The position numbers and the translations under genes are program-made. The notes beneath the pieces were generated by a model. That model was not told the origin of the DNA. It saw only the letters and a program-made list of their open reading frames with translations, and did not search any database. Below, one piece after another: positions 25,944 to 34,832 of a DNA stretch of 64,000 bases. Each line of letters begins with the position of its first letter. Position 1 is the first letter of the stretch. Source of the DNA: Rodentibacter caecimuris (GTDB lineage: Bacteria > Pseudomonadota > Gammaproteobacteria > Enterobacterales > Pasteurellaceae); assembly GCF_024622045.1 (NCBI RefSeq), contig NZ_JANKBP010000002.1, one strand, 5' to 3'.

Positions 25944-27106
25944 AAAATCTCTTTTTTTTAGTTTTATTTATCGCCTTAGGTTGGGGAGGATACTATGTGT
26001 ATGAAAACCGCCATGATGTTTTTTCCAGTACCAAAGGTGTCAGAAATTTAAGTATTTCCAGTGATGGTCGGTATGTTGTGAGTGCGCATTACGGAAAAAA
26101 ACTGGTACTTTGGGATATAGAAAAACGCACTAAGACAGTGCTTGCAGAAAGAGTTAATACAAACAGCCCTTATTTTATTCCGAACAGTCATGATTTTATG
26201 TGGCAGGATAAACATAATGTTGTACATATTCAAAATGTAGAGGGACAAGAGATTGCTCATTTTAAGCATTATAAAGTCGAACGGCATTTAATGAGTGAAG
26301 ATCGGGCACTCTATATCAGTGCAGATCAGACGGGGGAAATTTATAAAGGTTATGGCGATGATATGACACCGATTTATACCGATACTCCAATTCGGAATTA
26401 TTATAATTTTTCCTTGTCAGAAAAATATTTTTTATCCGCTTCTCCGGGCGGACCTTACGATCCTGATTCTGCGGTAGAGCTAAATCCTAAAGCAGATCCG
26501 ATTCAACCGAGTGATTATAAAAAAAGCAGCTATAATGGTGTCACGTTGTGGGACCGGGAAACCTTGAAACCGGTAGCCCGTCTTGGTGGTTTTGGTGGAC
26601 GCTCGGATGCCTTATTTAGTCCTGATGGAAAATGGGTTATTGGGGGGGGGGAGAACAAGCGAGATTATATGTGGTTGGTCGATAATTTAAATTACCGCCT
26701 ACCATTGGCATCAATAAATGGATTTTATAATGAAGAAACCAAAACTCGTGAAACAGGAGGGAATCGCCCTATTCCTGAAGGCGTTTTACTTGCAACACCA
26801 CATACTGTTGCTTATGCCTTTGTTACTGATACAGAATTTATACAGTTAACTCAAACTGGTATGAAGGATGGTACGGGGAACGATTATATGAATTTATACA
26901 CAGTTGGTGATCCATGGATAAAAGCCTATGTGAACATTGGTTTTTATCCTGCGATCTCAACTAATGCTTTTGAAAAATCAAATAGTGTTGATTCCGCTCC
27001 TAAAGCTCATATCTTAGTAACGGGACAAGCGGTTCACGGCGGCATCAACGTTTACCGCTATCACCCCGATAAAATGGAATTGGAGAAAATCTGGGTAGCG
27101 TATTAG
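25940..27106 (+). CDS. Membrane-anchored beta-propeller protein, probable immunity protein
   Basis: 388 residues. Residues 3-22 form one membrane helix (LFFLVLFIALGWGGYYVY) with the rest probably periplasmic. The body has WD40-like blades: VRNLSISSDGRYVVSAHYGKKLVLWDI, GVTLWDRETLKPVARL and DALFSPDGKWVIGGG. Immunity proteins against membrane-attacking T6SS effectors are commonly anchored in this way and encoded directly after the effector; here the starts and stops overlap (ATGA), so co-production is likely. Immunity is inferred from position, not from a known family. A run of ten G residues (26642-26651) falls within the VIGGGE codons. Its final 40 codons and trailer recur, degenerate, at 29176-29340. 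Confidence 0.65.
   Translation: MKNLFFLVLFIALGWGGYYVYENRHDVFSSTKGVRNLSISSDGRYVVSAHYGKKLVLWDIEKRTKTVLAERVNTNSPYFIPNSHDFMWQDKHNVVHIQNVEGQEIAHFKHYKVERHLMSEDRALYISADQTGEIYKGYGDDMTPIYTDTPIRNYYNFSLSEKYFLSASPGGPYDPDSAVELNPKADPIQPSDYKKSSYNGVTLWDRETLKPVARLGGFGGRSDALFSPDGKWVIGGGENKRDYMWLVDNLNYRLPLASINGFYNEETKTRETGGNRPIPEGVLLATPHTVAYAFVTDTEFIQLTQTGMKDGTGNDYMNLYTVGDPWIKAYVNIGFYPAISTNAFEKSNSVDSAPKAHILVTGQAVHGGINVYRYHPDKMELEKIWVAY
26642..26651 (+). repeat. Poly-G tract (10 G) inside the probable immunity gene
   Basis: Ten consecutive G residues encode three Gly and the first base of Glu in VIGGGENKR. Single-nucleotide tracts of this length are slippage-prone, and phase variation through such repeats is well known in Haemophilus. 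Loss or gain of one G would truncate the protein at about two thirds of its length. Confidence 0.85.
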
Positions 27107-27185
27107 TGGGAAAGTGTGATTGGTTTTCTAAGAGTTTTTTATATTTAAAATTTAACGGGAAAATTGACCGCACTTTTTGTTTCAT

Positions 27186-27222
27186 TACTTGGTCGGATAG
27201 CGTCGATCCGGATTTACATTAA
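27186..27222 (+). pseudogene. Remnant of a second effector gene copy
   Basis: ACTTGGTCGGATAGCGTCG and the bases after it, coding TWSDSVDPDLH then a stop, closely match 24756-24790 in the intact effector (TWSGSVDPDLN). About 36 bases are recognisable. The preceding stretch 27107-27170 is the trailer of the immunity gene and contains GTGGGAAAGTGTGATTGG, a decayed form of the trailer at 29310-29330 where the uptake signal is intact. Confidence 0.6.
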
Positions 27223-27271
27223 GCTATTGTTATGATAATGCTGTATTAAAATCTCATTGTAGGAGAATGTT

Positions 27272-29134
27272 GTGTTTAGATTTTTCATTGGAATACTTGG
27301 TATACTTTTTCTAGGGCTTCTTATCAGCTTTGGAATGGGGTCACTCACTATCTTTGTATTTGCTGTGTTTATCCCTTATTTCGTTATTTTCGTTTTTGCC
27401 TATTATTTTTTATATTTTATTATTCATTTTTTTTATAAAAAGCCATTTTCTAGTGAGTTTAAATTCTTTTTACTTATTCCTACAGCACTCTCTTTTTGGG
27501 GATATTATGAGCTTAATTCTTTCTATGAAGAGAAAACAAGAGTTATCGAATTAAATAAAGAGAAATTATTTCTTCGAAAAGCATTAGAAAACCTCCCTTC
27601 CAATATTGAAATTTCAGATAGATTTATTATTTCAACCCAAGATAGATTTGATAATCAAGGTAACCCTATTACTTTTAAATGGGGAGAATTAAATTTAACT
27701 AGTCTTGATGCAGATGGTTTATATAAAATTAAAGTGTCTAGCTTAAATCAACCTAAAGAATTACCAAAAGGAATGTTATGTAGCTCAGATATTATATTTG
27801 AAAGAAAAGATGAAAGTAAGCAAGATGTAGACGATAATACTTACCGCTATGAAAATTATAGATTTGATAGTTGTAAAATAAAAAATTGGATTTTAGAGTT
27901 GAATAATCAGAAGATTCAGCTAGAAAATTTTATACTCCATTCTAATGATAAAGAATATATTGGGTATAAATACGATAATATTGCTGGAGAAATAAAAAAA
28001 GCTGCGAATAAATTAAATCTTACCCATTATTGGGTTGCTGTATTAGATGGCTATGCAAGATTGGATAATGAGTGGATAGTTGATGGAATAGCTCTTCTTT
28101 TAAACAAAGAAGCACAAGTCATCTCATTATTAGGGACGATTCAGCACTCATCTGGTTTAAATAATATACAGATACAAGGTTGTTTAATTAAGCCTAGTCA
28201 GTTTGTTGCTTTACTATCTAACCCTAATAATGGAAGAACAGCTGTAGATTTGGAAGGGGTAAACACGACTTGCCCAAGTACCATAGAACCTTCATTTGCC
28301 TATTTTAATAAGCCATTAAATAGCGAAACATCATTTTATAATCGTGTCGGAGATATTCAAGAGCAAGCGAAAACACTTTTATCTCCTTTTTTATTTCCTG
28401 ATCCTGATATTCGTATTGCTTGGAAAGAAGAATTGCCTCGATTATATACTATATACTCTGATAATCAGATACCGTTCTTCTGGAATAATTTAAAAATGAA
28501 AAGACTAGAGTTTAGTAATTCGTCTGCATATGTAGAATTAGCAAACGATAGTTTACTTAAATTAGAAACATTTTATTGTGCAGGAATTGCCTATTTTAAA
28601 CATAATTTATATCCTATTGATAATTCCTTAACAAAGAAAAATTTTACCTTGATAGGATGTAATATTAATAATGGAAAAATGAAATTGAATAATCAAGATA
28701 TTAATCTATATAGTGGTAAAGTTTCTTACTTCTTTCCAAAAAATTTATCTGTTGAAAATAATGAGTTTTTTCATCATCAGGAAGAGGATGGTAAATTAGT
28801 TTCAGATTATATAAAAATAGAGCTTGAGGAGGAATTACTCATAATGAAAGTAGAAGATAGTTTTTATTATTTAAAGAAAGCGATACTAGATAATAAGGGA
28901 AATGTGATTGCTTTATCTGGAAGGTTAGAAAATGAAAATAAAGAAGAAACATTTAGTTTAGAGAATGGTCGTTATAATGATAATGGTGTAGGATTTAAGT
29001 TATTTAATTTTTCAAAGAATGAAGTAGATATGACATTATCTTATTATCTGAGTTGCAAGGATTTTATGACTTCCCAAAAAAATAGTTATTGCGATGGTGC
29101 TATTCAACGACATACTTATGAGCTTATTCATTAA
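27272..29134 (+). CDS. AT-rich membrane protein of unknown function in the effector island
   Basis: 620 residues from GTG at 27272, with AGGAGAATGTT upstream. Three hydrophobic helices fill residues 1-80 (GILGILFLGLLISFGMGSL, FAVFIPYFVIFVFAYYFLYF, FFLLIPTALSFWGYYEL); the remaining 530 residues appear soluble and rich in Asn, Lys, Ile and Leu, with scattered Cys (LCSSD, RFDSCKIK, IQGCLIK, NTTCP, FYCAG, LIGCN, LSCKD, SYCDG), which fits an oxidising periplasm. Codon use is much more AT-rich than in all neighbours, pointing to recent transfer. I do not recognise the family. Position between remnants of an effector and an immunity gene makes a second immunity or island-specific role plausible, not proven. 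Confidence 0.6.
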   Translation: MFRFFIGILGILFLGLLISFGMGSLTIFVFAVFIPYFVIFVFAYYFLYFIIHFFYKKPFSSEFKFFLLIPTALSFWGYYELNSFYEEKTRVIELNKEKLFLRKALENLPSNIEISDRFIISTQDRFDNQGNPITFKWGELNLTSLDADGLYKIKVSSLNQPKELPKGMLCSSDIIFERKDESKQDVDDNTYRYENYRFDSCKIKNWILELNNQKIQLENFILHSNDKEYIGYKYDNIAGEIKKAANKLNLTHYWVAVLDGYARLDNEWIVDGIALLLNKEAQVISLLGTIQHSSGLNNIQIQGCLIKPSQFVALLSNPNNGRTAVDLEGVNTTCPSTIEPSFAYFNKPLNSETSFYNRVGDIQEQAKTLLSPFLFPDPDIRIAWKEELPRLYTIYSDNQIPFFWNNLKMKRLEFSNSSAYVELANDSLLKLETFYCAGIAYFKHNLYPIDNSLTKKNFTLIGCNINNGKMKLNNQDINLYSGKVSYFFPKNLSVENNEFFHHQEEDGKLVSDYIKIELEEELLIMKVEDSFYYLKKAILDNKGNVIALSGRLENENKEETFSLENGRYNDNGVGFKLFNFSKNEVDMTLSYYLSCKDFMTSQKNSYCDGAIQRHTYELIH

Positions 29135-29175
29135 TGAGAGAAAGCAAATAGTGGTTCTTGTAAAATTGTAACGGT

Positions 29176-29310
29176 TCAAAATTCAATAATGTCTCCTTTG
29201 CCCCAAAATCGCATATTTTAGTGACAGGACAGGCATTTCACGGCGGTATCAATGTTTACCGCTACCACCCCGACAAAATGGAATTAGAAAAAATCTGGGT
29301 GGCATATTAG
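29176..29310 (+). pseudogene. Remnant of a second immunity gene copy (C-terminal 40 codons)
   Basis: This stretch codes APKSHILVTGQAFHGG and INVYRYHPDKMELEKIWVAY, ending in TAG at 29308-29310, nearly identical to the last residues of the intact gene at 25940-27106. The trailer (GTGGGAAAGTGCGGTTGGTT) also matches. No start or upstream body exists, so it is a fossil of a duplicated effector-immunity unit. Confidence 0.8.
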
Positions 29311-29423
29311 TGGGAAAGTGCGGTTGGTTTTCTAAGTGTTTTTAAACTGTAAGGTAACACTATTTACTTTTTGTGATGTGAAGTATAAAATCCTTTCCAC
29401 ATTTAATTAATAGGGGAAGCCTT

Positions 29424-30065
29424 ATGCTAAAAATGAATGATTTGGTGAAGCTCAGCCAAACACCGAAATCGACAGTGTTGTACTATGTAAAAGAAGGGCT
29501 ATTGCCTGAACCCTTGAAAGATAAACCGAATTTTCATCTCTATGATGATCGCTGTGTGGAATTGTTGGCGTTTATTAAATATCTGCAAACCAATTTCAAT
29601 GCCAGCATTTCTCAAATTAAACAACTTTTTTCCCACCCTGATTTTGACTGGCAAAATCCTTACGAAAGTTTAATTTCGTTGATTGGTATTATCATGGGGG
29701 CGGAAAATGAAACCTTTTTGCCCTCAGAACTTTGTCAAGAATTCTCAATTTCAGAAACCGAATTGCAAGCTATGGTCGATGACGCTTTGCTTAACCCGCG
29801 TGAGGGGGTTTTTACGGCAAAAGAGCGGGATATTCTAGCCATTGTTTGCCGTTGTAATGAGGCGGAACGTGAAATGGTGAAAAGCTATTTACAAACCGCG
29901 AAAATGCTTGCGACACAAGAAGTAAATCTCACCTTATCAGCGCTAAAAGACAGTGGGAAAAAAGATGAAAAACTTAAACATCTTTTTGATTTACTGTTGG
30001 TGCTGAAGCCTTATGTATTCAATATGCAAACTTTAAAAATTTACCAAACGGAGAGTGTGAAATGA
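29424..30065 (+). CDS. MerR-family transcription regulator
   Basis: 213 residues. The N-terminal winged helix starts MNDLVKLSQTPKSTVLYYVKEGLLP, the HTH-plus-wing pattern of MerR proteins, with the second helical pair YDDRCVELLAFIKYLQ and the start of the dimer coiled coil near residue 60 (ISQIKQLFSHP). The C-terminal 130 residues lack the metal-binding cysteines of MerR/ZntR and are a helical effector part similar to none I can name. ATG at 29424 has GGGGAAGCC upstream. Its TGA overlaps the ATG of the next gene, so it probably regulates that lipid-recycling fusion and is co-transcribed with it. Confidence 0.82.
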   Translation: MLKMNDLVKLSQTPKSTVLYYVKEGLLPEPLKDKPNFHLYDDRCVELLAFIKYLQTNFNASISQIKQLFSHPDFDWQNPYESLISLIGIIMGAENETFLPSELCQEFSISETELQAMVDDALLNPREGVFTAKERDILAIVCRCNEAEREMVKSYLQTAKMLATQEVNLTLSALKDSGKKDEKLKHLFDLLLVLKPYVFNMQTLKIYQTESVK

Positions 30066-33000
30066 AACTCTTAAAATATGCGGGTTTTGTACCTTATTTG
30101 GCGATTGCTTTTTTGAATGCGAGCGTGGATCTCGCCCACAAAATCACGATTCAAAATGTGTTGCTGAAAAGTTTTGAAGGCAATACGTTAGTAGTACTAA
30201 CCGCGTTAATCAACGCAATGATTTTATTACCCTTTATTTTTCTTTTTTCACCTTCGGCATTTATTAATGATAAATTCTGTCGCACCAGGGTGATTCGCTG
30301 GAGCAGCTTGGCTGTGGTGGGTATTTCAACGGCAATTTTATTCAGTTATGTGATTGGCGAATTTTATCTTGCCTTTGCCTTAACACTGATTTTGGCAGCG
30401 CAAAGTGCGGTCTATTCTCCGGCTAAATATAGCCTTATCAAATCCATTGTCGGCACGGAAAACATCGGGTTTGCCAACGGCGTGATTCAGGCTTTAACCA
30501 TTGTGGCGATTTTGTTTAGTTCTTTTGCGTTTTCGATTTTCTTTGAAAGTTATTATGTGCCCTCTAATGATCCGAATGAGGTGCTACAAAGCGTTTGGAT
30601 GATTGGCATAGGTTTAGTCGTGTTTAGTTCCCTTGAAGCGTTTTTCGCTTTCAAAATTCCTTTCTTTCCACAAGAAAAAGAAGAAAATGAAACATTCTCT
30701 GCCGCGAAATATTTCTCTTTCGGTTATTTGAAAGACAACCTCCGTACCTTGCGTAGCGATAAAAATATTTGGTTAAGTGTGATTGGCTTGAGCCTTTTCT
30801 GGGGCGTTGCTCAAGTGATTGTGGCGGCATTCCCCGCCCATTACAAAGCGCTGTTTAATGCGGATAATGCGGTGATTATTCAAGCCATTTTGGCGGTAAG
30901 CGGTTTGGGATTAATCATTGGGTCTTACCTTGCCGGGCGTGCCTCTCGCTTGCATGTTGAATTAGGCATTGTGCCGGTTGGCGCATTGGGAATTTTCGTT
31001 TCGCTGTTTGGTTTAACACTGGTGAGTACCAATGTCTTGTTAATGTTATGTTCCTTTGGATTTGGTTTTTTTGGCGGGTTATTTATCGTGCCGTTAAATT
31101 CGACCATTCAATATTTCGCCCCTGAAAAAATCAGCGGCAAAATTATGGCGGGTAACAACTTTATCCAAAATATCTTTATGGTCGGCTTTTTACTACTTAG
31201 CATTGTATTCGTCGAATTTAGCCTTTCTACCAACGGTATTTTCTTAACGGTTTCTGCGGCATGTTTATTGGGTAGCCTTTATGCCATGTGGCAACTTCCG
31301 CATTTATTCATCCGTTTGTTACTCTTGCCTTTATTGAAAACCAACTACCGTTTCCATGTGGAGGGATTAAAAAATCTCCCGCAAAGTGGCGGTGTGTTAA
31401 TGTTGGGTAACCACATTAGCTGGATTGACTGGATGGTGTTGCAGGCAGCAAGTCCTCGAGCGATTAAATTCGTGATGTTCCGTCCGATTTACAATAAATG
31501 GTATTTGACTTGGTTCCTACGTATTTTCCGTGTGATCCCTATTGGTGCGGGTTCAAGCCGAGAGTCCATTGAAACAATTCGTGAATATTTGTTGCGTGGT
31601 GAAGTGGTAGCGTTATTTCCGGAAGGACATATCAGCTACAACGGTCAGATCAATGAGTTTAAAAAAGGCTTTGAACACGTATTAAAAGACTTGGATAACG
31701 TGACGACCGTACCGTTTTATTTACGTGGCTTATGGGGTAGCAGTTTTTCCCGCGCGGATAGTTTCTATAAAAATCTCACGAAAAAACAAGGCAAACGTGA
31801 AATTTTAGTGGCGTTCGGTAAACCGATTCACGGCTTTATTGATGCGGTGGCGATGAAACAAAAAGTGCTTGAGCTTTCTTTCTCTATGTGGGAAAAAGTG
31901 ATAGCAAAACGCAAACCGATCACACACCATTGGTTGAACAGCGCGAAATCCAACTTGTTCAAGGAATGTGTGGTGGACGGGCAGGGTATGAAACTGAATA
32001 ACCTCAAGTTTATCGCTGCCGTGTTGATGTTCGGCAAACAACTTAAACACACTTTAGGTGATGAGAAAAATGTTGGTGTGTTGTTGCCAAGCTCGGCTAT
32101 CGGAGCCATTGTGAATATGGCATTGATGGTGATGGGGAAAGTGCCGGTCAATTTGAATTATACCCTCAGCCCTGAAGTGATGGAAAAAGCCCTTGCCAAA
32201 GCAAATATTAACAAGGTTATTACTGCGGAGAAATTCTTAAATAAACTGAATGCTAAAGGCTTTGCCTTTGATGAAGTATTGGCGGGAAAAACAATTTTTG
32301 CGGAACAATTAGGCAAGAAAATGACAAAAAGTGAGAAAGTGCGGTCATTTTTAACGGCGTTTTTCGCCCCACGTTGGTGGATTAAATTAATGTATTTTGC
32401 TGATGTGCGTTTGAATGACACGGCAACGATTTTATTCAGCAGCGGTAGTGAAGGTACGCCAAAGGGCATTGAATTAAGCCATAAAAACTTGCTCACTAAT
32501 ATCAAACAGGTGAGTGAATTACTTAACTTTCAAGAAGATGACGTTATTTTAAATTCTTTACCGATCTTTCACTCTTTTGGTTTAACGGTAACCACCTTAA
32601 TGCCGTTGTGTGAAGGAATCAAAATGGTGAGTGTTGCTGATCCGACCGATGGCGCAGAAGTGGGTAAAATGTGTGCCCGCCATAATGTGAGTATTATATT
32701 TGGTACCTCAACATTCTTCCGTTTATACGCCCGTAATAAAAAATTGCATCCATTAATGTTACAAAGTGTGCGAATGGTGATTGCCGGCGCGGAAAAATTG
32801 AAAGCGGATGTGAAAGAAGCCTTCCGTTTGAAATTCGGTTTAGAAATCTACGAGGGATACGGGGCGACGGAAACGGCACCGGTTGCAAGCGTGAATATGC
32901 CAAATATTTTAGATCCCGATAGTTTAAAAGAATTTACCTTTAATAAAGTGGGAACCGTAGGTATGCCATTGCCTGGTACAATTATCAAAATTGTCGATCC

Positions 33001-33511
33001 GAATACTTTAGTAGCATTGCCAACGGGCGAAGACGGGTTGATTTTGATTGGCGGTGGACAAGTGATGAAAGGTTATTTGGCTGACCCTGAAAAAACTAAT
33101 GAAGTCATTGTCGAACTTGACGGCGTGCGTTATTACAAAACCGGTGACAAAGGGCATATTGATGAAAACGGCTTTATCACCATTGTGGATCGCTATTCCC
33201 GTTTCGCAAAAATCGGGGGAGAGATGATTAGTCTCGGCAGTGTGGAAGAAAATATCGCTCAAGTGTTGAACGATGAAAACCAATTTGTTGCTATTGCTGT
33301 GAATGATGAGAAAAAAGGCGAAAGTGTCGTGTTGTTAGTGAAATCGCTGCTCAGTCTTGAGGAAATTAATACTCGCATTAAATCCCTCAACGTACCGCCA
33401 ATTATGCTCCCAAGCCAAGTATTCTTAGTCAATGAAATACCGCTTCTCGGCAGTGGAAAAGTGGATTTTAAAGGTGCGAAGAAATTGGCTGAGGAAATAT
33501 TAAGTGCATAA
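30062..33511 (+). CDS. aas: Fused lysophospholipid transporter / acyltransferase / acyl-ACP synthetase (LplT-Aas)
   Basis: 1,149 residues joining three functions that E. coli splits over lplT and aas. Residues 1-420 are an MFS transporter with about 12 helices (LLGSLYAMWQLPH near the end), residues 430-630 a PlsC-type acyltransferase with H451-ISWI-D456 and LFPEGHISYNG, and residues 650-1149 an acyl-AMP synthetase with P-loop LFSSGSEGTPKGIELSH near 790, YEGYGATETAP near 930 and YKTGDKGHID. Expected role: flip lysophospholipid inward, reacylate it with ACP-activated fatty acid and return phospholipid. It overlaps the MerR gene by 4 bases. An uptake signal is at about 32338. Confidence 0.9.
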   Translation: MKLLKYAGFVPYLAIAFLNASVDLAHKITIQNVLLKSFEGNTLVVLTALINAMILLPFIFLFSPSAFINDKFCRTRVIRWSSLAVVGISTAILFSYVIGEFYLAFALTLILAAQSAVYSPAKYSLIKSIVGTENIGFANGVIQALTIVAILFSSFAFSIFFESYYVPSNDPNEVLQSVWMIGIGLVVFSSLEAFFAFKIPFFPQEKEENETFSAAKYFSFGYLKDNLRTLRSDKNIWLSVIGLSLFWGVAQVIVAAFPAHYKALFNADNAVIIQAILAVSGLGLIIGSYLAGRASRLHVELGIVPVGALGIFVSLFGLTLVSTNVLLMLCSFGFGFFGGLFIVPLNSTIQYFAPEKISGKIMAGNNFIQNIFMVGFLLLSIVFVEFSLSTNGIFLTVSAACLLGSLYAMWQLPHLFIRLLLLPLLKTNYRFHVEGLKNLPQSGGVLMLGNHISWIDWMVLQAASPRAIKFVMFRPIYNKWYLTWFLRIFRVIPIGAGSSRESIETIREYLLRGEVVALFPEGHISYNGQINEFKKGFEHVLKDLDNVTTVPFYLRGLWGSSFSRADSFYKNLTKKQGKREILVAFGKPIHGFIDAVAMKQKVLELSFSMWEKVIAKRKPITHHWLNSAKSNLFKECVVDGQGMKLNNLKFIAAVLMFGKQLKHTLGDEKNVGVLLPSSAIGAIVNMALMVMGKVPVNLNYTLSPEVMEKALAKANINKVITAEKFLNKLNAKGFAFDEVLAGKTIFAEQLGKKMTKSEKVRSFLTAFFAPRWWIKLMYFADVRLNDTATILFSSGSEGTPKGIELSHKNLLTNIKQVSELLNFQEDDVILNSLPIFHSFGLTVTTLMPLCEGIKMVSVADPTDGAEVGKMCARHNVSIIFGTSTFFRLYARNKKLHPLMLQSVRMVIAGAEKLKADVKEAFRLKFGLEIYEGYGATETAPVASVNMPNILDPDSLKEFTFNKVGTVGMPLPGTIIKIVDPNTLVALPTGEDGLILIGGGQVMKGYLADPEKTNEVIVELDGVRYYKTGDKGHIDENGFITIVDRYSRFAKIGGEMISLGSVEENIAQVLNDENQFVAIAVNDEKKGESVVLLVKSLLSLEEINTRIKSLNVPPIMLPSQVFLVNEIPLLGSGKVDFKGAKKLAEEILSA

Positions 33512-33629
33512 AGTAAAAGAGCGGTCAGATTTTGAAATTTGATCGCTTAGGTTTATGGCTATCGGAATTAACAAAACCGTTAAGATTAACTTTATTTTTA
33601 CTGAGCGATGCTCTGACCGGGAGGAAATT

Positions 33630-34703
33630 ATGGGAAATTGGCGAATTGTATTATTCGGCTTTTATATGCTCGGACAATGCACCATGGGGCAAGCGTTAGA
33701 GGGGATCCGATTTCAGCATAAAGATTGGGAATTGGCCTGTGATAATATCGGAACTTGCCGTATGGCAGGCTATGGTTCGTCTGAAGGAGAAGAATCGTTC
33801 CCAGTCTCTTTATACATCGAACGAAAGGCAGGTAATGAGGCATTAATCGGTTTAGCCCGCATTGAGGAATACGCTTATGACGAGAGAGAAAAAGAGCGTA
33901 CTTTACAGGCGGAATTATGGGTAGATCAAAAAAATTTGGGTATTATCAAATTTGATCAAAAAGATGAGTGGAATTTAGAATATTTTGCACGTTTAAATCC
34001 TGAACAAACTCACTCAGTTATTTATAGCTTTGAAGAAATCAAGCCAAATTGAATTGAAAACCCCTAAGCAAGTATGGAGAATTTCTGAGCAGGGCGTTAC
34101 TGCTGTTATGCTTAAAGCCGATGAATTTCAAAAGCGACGGGATACCCCTCAGCATTTTTAAAGAAAAGAAATAGCCATTCTCCCGTATTAGAACAAATTG
34201 ATAAACCCATTGTAAATATTCCTAAGTTCCATACTGACCGAGAACAGATTTTTAAGTTTGACTCTCCAACAGGACAACGCTTGCTTAAATTGTTAAAGTC
34301 GATTGGCGGTATTGATGGAGGGTGTTCTCGATTATCTGAGGATGATGAATATAATTTCTTTTCGGTTTATGAACTTAGTGAGGGGAAGAAACTGGTTGAG
34401 GCCGCTTGTGAACTTTTTGCATACAATGATTGGATTTTGTCGGTTGTGATGAATCATGACTTGACTAAAATTGAGCAGGAGGTCTCGACTGTAGGGGAGT
34501 ATAACGGTTATGAAGGCAAAGGGATTATTTCTTCAAAGATGAAAGGGCGTGGATTGGGAGATTGTTGGTCAATCAGAAAGGCAGCTTGGAACGGAAAGGT
34601 GTTTGAACCTATTTTGAATACAGATATGGGAATGTGTAGAGGTTTTGTCGGAGGCGCTTGGAATATGCCGACTTATGTCGCTGATATTAATTATCTTCCC
34701 TAG
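33630..34703 (+). pseudogene. DUF1176 periplasmic protein gene broken by two frameshifts
   Basis: The first part starts at ATG 33630 (GGGAGGAAATT upstream) with a signal-like MGNWRIVLFGFYMLG and the DUF1176 opening FQHKDWELACDNIGTCRMAGYG, and stops at 34052. The family continues in another frame from 34054 (QVWRISEQGVTAVMLKADEF, then QKRRDTP), and returns to the first frame near 34160 for NSHSPVLEQIDKPIVNIPKF and the C-terminal GDCWSIRKAAWNGK and MCRGFVGGAW. Total span fits a roughly 358-codon ancestor. Two compensating indels (near 34050 and 34155, the second in a run of T and A) break it. Either a recent pseudogene or two read errors; no intact copy is present. Confidence 0.82.
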
Positions 34704-34783
34704 ACTAAATGACACTCTCCATATTTCATTAGGCTGTATCTAATATTAAACGGAATGAAAAAAGACGAATAATCGTCACTATT

Positions 34784-34817
34784 AAAAGAGCGGTCAAACT
34801 TGACCGCTCTTTTTTAC
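34784..34817. terminator. Bidirectional terminator between the DUF1176 pseudogene and deoD
   Basis: AAAAGAGCGGTCAA (34784-34797) and TTGACCGCTCTTTTTT form a 14-bp stem with a two-base gap, and runs of A and T on both sides, so it serves both converging genes. Confidence 0.9.
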
Positions 34818-34832
34818 TGCTTAGTCTGTAAA

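Noticed and set aside
26642..26651. G tract as evidence that the immunity gene is already broken
   Set aside because: With ten G residues the frame reads through to a proper end whose last 40 codons recur in the duplicate, so the gene is in the on state here.
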